Shown here piece by piece: positions 62,150-64,000 of a stretch of DNA of 64,000 nucleotides. Under the pieces are notes generated by a model, which was not told the origin of the DNA, made no database searches, and saw only the letters and a list, made by a program, of their open reading frames with translations. The stretch's first letter is position 1. Each line of letters begins with the position of its first letter. This stretch comes from Nocardioidaceae bacterium (GTDB lineage Bacteria > Actinomycetota > Actinomycetes > Propionibacteriales > Nocardioidaceae): positions 193,881 through 257,880 of the forward strand of contig JAUJOD010000002.1 of NCBI GenBank assembly GCA_030447865.1, given 5' to 3'. Position numbers and translations under genes: made by a program.

Positions 62150-63058
62150 GTGTCTGCTGCTCATGTTGTGTACCGATCCTCGGACGAAGACAGCCGCAGG
62201 TGGCAGGACTTCCCGCTTCGGTCCGGCGACATTGTGATCAGCACCAGATCCAAGTGCGGTACAACGTGGATGCAGATGATCTGTGCCCTGCTGATCTTCC
62301 AGACCCCTCGGCTGCCGGCACCGCTGTCGCGCTTGTCACCGTGGCTTGACTGGCTGGTCATCCCCAAAGACGAGGTGTACGGCGCCCTAGCGGCCCAGGC
62401 GCACCGTCGCTTCATCAAGACCCACACTCCGCTGGACGGGATTCCGCTGGACTCGCGGGTCACGTACGTCGTGGTGGCGAGGGACCCGCTTGACATGGCG
62501 GTGTCGCTGTACCACCACTCTGACAACCTCGACCGGGAAGTAATTCGCCGTCTCACCGGTCAACCGATGTCGAGAGCGCCAGCGACTGCTCCGCGCCCGC
62601 CCTTGCGTGAGTGGTTGTTGTCATGGATCGACCGGGACGTCGATCCGCAGGAAGAGCTGGACTCCCTGCCTGGCGTGCTGTGGCATCTCTCGGACGCCTG
62701 GGGCCGCCGGGGTGAGTCGAACATCGTGCTCGTTCACTACGACGACCTATCAACCGACCTCGAGCACGAGATGCGCCAGCTGGCCGCCCGGCTGCGTATC
62801 ACCGTGCCCGAGCAAGCGTGGCCTCAACTCGTCGCGGCAGCCGGGTTCGAGCAGATGCGGAGACGAGCTGACCAGGTGGTCCCGGCTCCCCCTGGAGTTC
62901 TGAAGAGCTCGAGTGGCTTCTTCCGGCAGGGAACGTCCGGATCAGGGCGACGGCTCCTCACCGACGCGGAGCTCGCCCGCTATCGCGCCCGCACGACACA
63001 GCTGGCCCCATCCGACCTGCTGAGCTGGCTCCACCGCGAGGGCGACGCAACCCCATGA
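62150..63058 (+). CDS. Sulfotransferase family protein
   Basis: This is a 302-residue PAPS-dependent sulfotransferase of the cytosolic type. The 5'-phosphosulfate loop is STRSKCGTTWMQ (about residues 31-42), the 3'-phosphate motif is VVARDPLDMAVSLYHH, and the family's C-terminal FFRQGTSGSGRRLL loop is recognisable. The substrate is unknown. The GTG start is divergent from the terC leader, with no neighbouring PAPS-synthesis genes. Confidence 0.88.
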   Translation: MSAAHVVYRSSDEDSRRWQDFPLRSGDIVISTRSKCGTTWMQMICALLIFQTPRLPAPLSRLSPWLDWLVIPKDEVYGALAAQAHRRFIKTHTPLDGIPLDSRVTYVVVARDPLDMAVSLYHHSDNLDREVIRRLTGQPMSRAPATAPRPPLREWLLSWIDRDVDPQEELDSLPGVLWHLSDAWGRRGESNIVLVHYDDLSTDLEHEMRQLAARLRITVPEQAWPQLVAAAGFEQMRRRADQVVPAPPGVLKSSSGFFRQGTSGSGRRLLTDAELARYRARTTQLAPSDLLSWLHREGDATP

Positions 63059-63189
63059 ACGAGACGGGAGGGCGGAGGTGGTGACCCCCGCGGAAGCGCC
63101 CCCCGATGTCCGCGGCGGTCGAGCAGATTGGGTCTCCACCTCGCCGCCAGTCAGTCGCCACCAGCAAGCCAAGGTGCCCGACCTTCGCG

Positions 63190-63747
63190 TCAGCTGCGCT
63201 CGGCCCCAACTGCACGGAACTCCTCAACGGCGCTGGTGACGTCGGCCTGTGCGACGTCGCGCACCTGCGTCGCGATCATCCAGCGCACGCCGAACGGGTC
63301 GACCAGGGTGCCTAGCCTGCTGCCGTAGAACTGCTCCTCCACTGGCCGCTGCATAACAGCGCCTGCCCGCTCGGCGGCGGCCATCGTGGCATCCGCATCT
63401 GGCTCGTAGAGGTTCAATGCGAACGTCGCGGTGGTGTTGCCCGCCGCTGGCGCGACCGCGCCGAAGTCCGGATAGGCGTCCGAGACCATGATCTCGGCAC
63501 CGTCGATCTCGAGCTGAGCGTGTCCCACCCTGCCGTCGGGGTCGACGAAGCGCTCCGTTGTCTCGGTGGCGCCGAAGATGTCGGCGTACCACTCGATGGC
63601 CCGCGCCGCCTCTCGCGGACAGATGTACGGCGTCAGCACCTGTCCCCGTGGCGGCACGTAAGTTCGGCCGGCGGCTGGTGACTGTTCAACTTCGTCAGGC
63701 ATGACGTCATGCTCTTCCGGTCGGTGCTGCTTGGGTAGTTTCGACAT
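63190..63747 (-). CDS. VOC (glyoxalase/bleomycin-resistance) family protein
   Basis: This 185-residue protein has one VOC module of the PhnB-like type (TPYICPREAARAIEWYADIFGATE; VGHAQLEIDGAEIMVSD; YGSRLGTLVDPFGVRWMIATQ). The chosen ATG at 63747 has a GGAGACAAG site; a second ATG lies at 63702. The frame is open further upstream into a stretch that belongs to another family. Confidence 0.85.
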   Translation of the reverse strand: MSKLPKQHRPEEHDVMPDEVEQSPAAGRTYVPPRGQVLTPYICPREAARAIEWYADIFGATETTERFVDPDGRVGHAQLEIDGAEIMVSDAYPDFGAVAPAAGNTTATFALNLYEPDADATMAAAERAGAVMQRPVEEQFYGSRLGTLVDPFGVRWMIATQVRDVAQADVTSAVEEFRAVGAERS

Positions 63748-63846
63748 CTTGTCTCCGACGGTGACGACCACGTCACCTTCCCACGGCTCGTCGCGCCAAG
63801 CTCCCGGCTCGCCGAGGCAGTGCGCGAGAACGTCGCTGGCGTTCAC
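63748..63846 (-). pseudogene. N-terminal remnant of an MmcQ/YjbR-like gene
   Basis: Thirty-three codons from a GTG at 63846 (DVLAHCLGEPGAWRDEPWEG then VGDK) read like the first strand and helix of MmcQ/YjbR DNA-binding-like proteins, then run in frame into the VOC gene. The GTG overlaps the stop of the upstream amidohydrolase (GTGA), as an intact operon partner would. It appears to be a deletion junction that left only the first part. Confidence 0.55.
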
Positions 63847-64000
63847 CCGTTGGCCCCGTCGTCGAGCCTGAACAACGATGCCGCGTTGTCATGCGTGATC
63901 TGGCGTACTTCGACTGGCGAGAAGCCCAGACGATCGACTGCGCGGAGCGCAGAACCGACACCAAAGAAGGGGTAGTCGCTGCCGAAGAGGACCCTGTCGA
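63843..64000 (-). CDS. Amidohydrolase family protein, C-terminal part
   Basis: The last 51 residues of a TIM-barrel amidohydrolase (amidohydro-2 type) are visible at the window edge: RVLFGSDYPFFGVGSALRAV carries the conserved active-site Asp in GSDYPF, followed by ITHDNAASLFRLDD. The start lies outside the window. Confidence 0.8.
   Translation of the reverse strand, partial: DRVLFGSDYPFFGVGSALRAVDRLGFSPVEVRQITHDNAASLFRLDDGANG

Overview
The window is from a high-GC actinomycete. Lineage markers include RbpA, WhiA, OpcA, a Vms1-like acVLRF1 peptidyl-tRNA hydrolase, a mycothiol-dependent maleylpyruvate-isomerase-type enzyme, an InhA-like enoyl reductase paired with FabG, a SufR-led suf operon with a SufU scaffold, and a DUF222/HNH gene. 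Many genes start with GTG or TTG, and stop and start codons often overlap. The genus cannot be read from the sequence.

Layout. 0-3.5 kb: TauE/SafE permease, SPFH and NfeD membrane pair, lone ABC ATPase. 3.5-7.5 kb: unknown protein, serB, fabI and fabG, DUF3099. 7.5-16.3 kb: moaA, SURF1, an ABC-F / enoyl-CoA hydratase / ABC exporter / SDR string, a zinc metallopeptidase and acVLRF1. 16.6-18.8 kb is an accessory patch: a frameshifted DUF222/HNH gene, a 398-bp element with 27-bp inverted ends, and an AT-richer small membrane gene. 18.9-25.5 kb is the complete iron-sulfur operon sufR-B-D-ferredoxin-C-S-U-T (minus strand) with a candidate SufR operator. 25.6-27.5 kb is an AT-richer island holding a truncated GNAT gene, two coupled unknown genes and a small HTH-like ORF. 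27.5-34 kb: an ABC pair and heme A synthase, a DUF559/AbiEi-like gene bracketed by two related palindromes, DUF1028, an RDD protein and ctaB.

34.2-43.6 kb is one tightly packed carbon operon (tkt, tal, pgi, zwf, opcA, pgl) to which an RNA ligase gene (rtcB, frameshifted at its catalytic His) is coupled. 43.7-52.3 kb (minus): rbpA, secG, then lower glycolysis and its regulators (tpiA, pgk, gap, whiA, yvcK, rapZ) and uvrC. 52.4-56.5 kb: a small membrane protein, a Tat/lipoprotein Rieske protein and uvrA. 56.7-64 kb: a twice-frameshifted mycothiol enzyme, an MBL hydrolase, a three-gene murein-peptide recycling set (serine hydrolase, Ala-Glu epimerase, NlpC/P60), terC under a candidate yybP-ykoY manganese riboswitch, a sulfotransferase, a VOC protein next to a YjbR-like remnant, and the end of an amidohydrolase gene.

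The core order (suf, ABC/heme A, ctaB, tkt to pgl, secG-tpi-pgk-gap-whiA-yvcK-rapZ-uvrC, uvrA) is the familiar actinobacterial backbone. The unusual material sits at its seams: dispersed and flanking palindromes, the inverted-end element, two AT-richer patches, and several genes broken by single-base indels. Those indels could be real decay or sequencing error.
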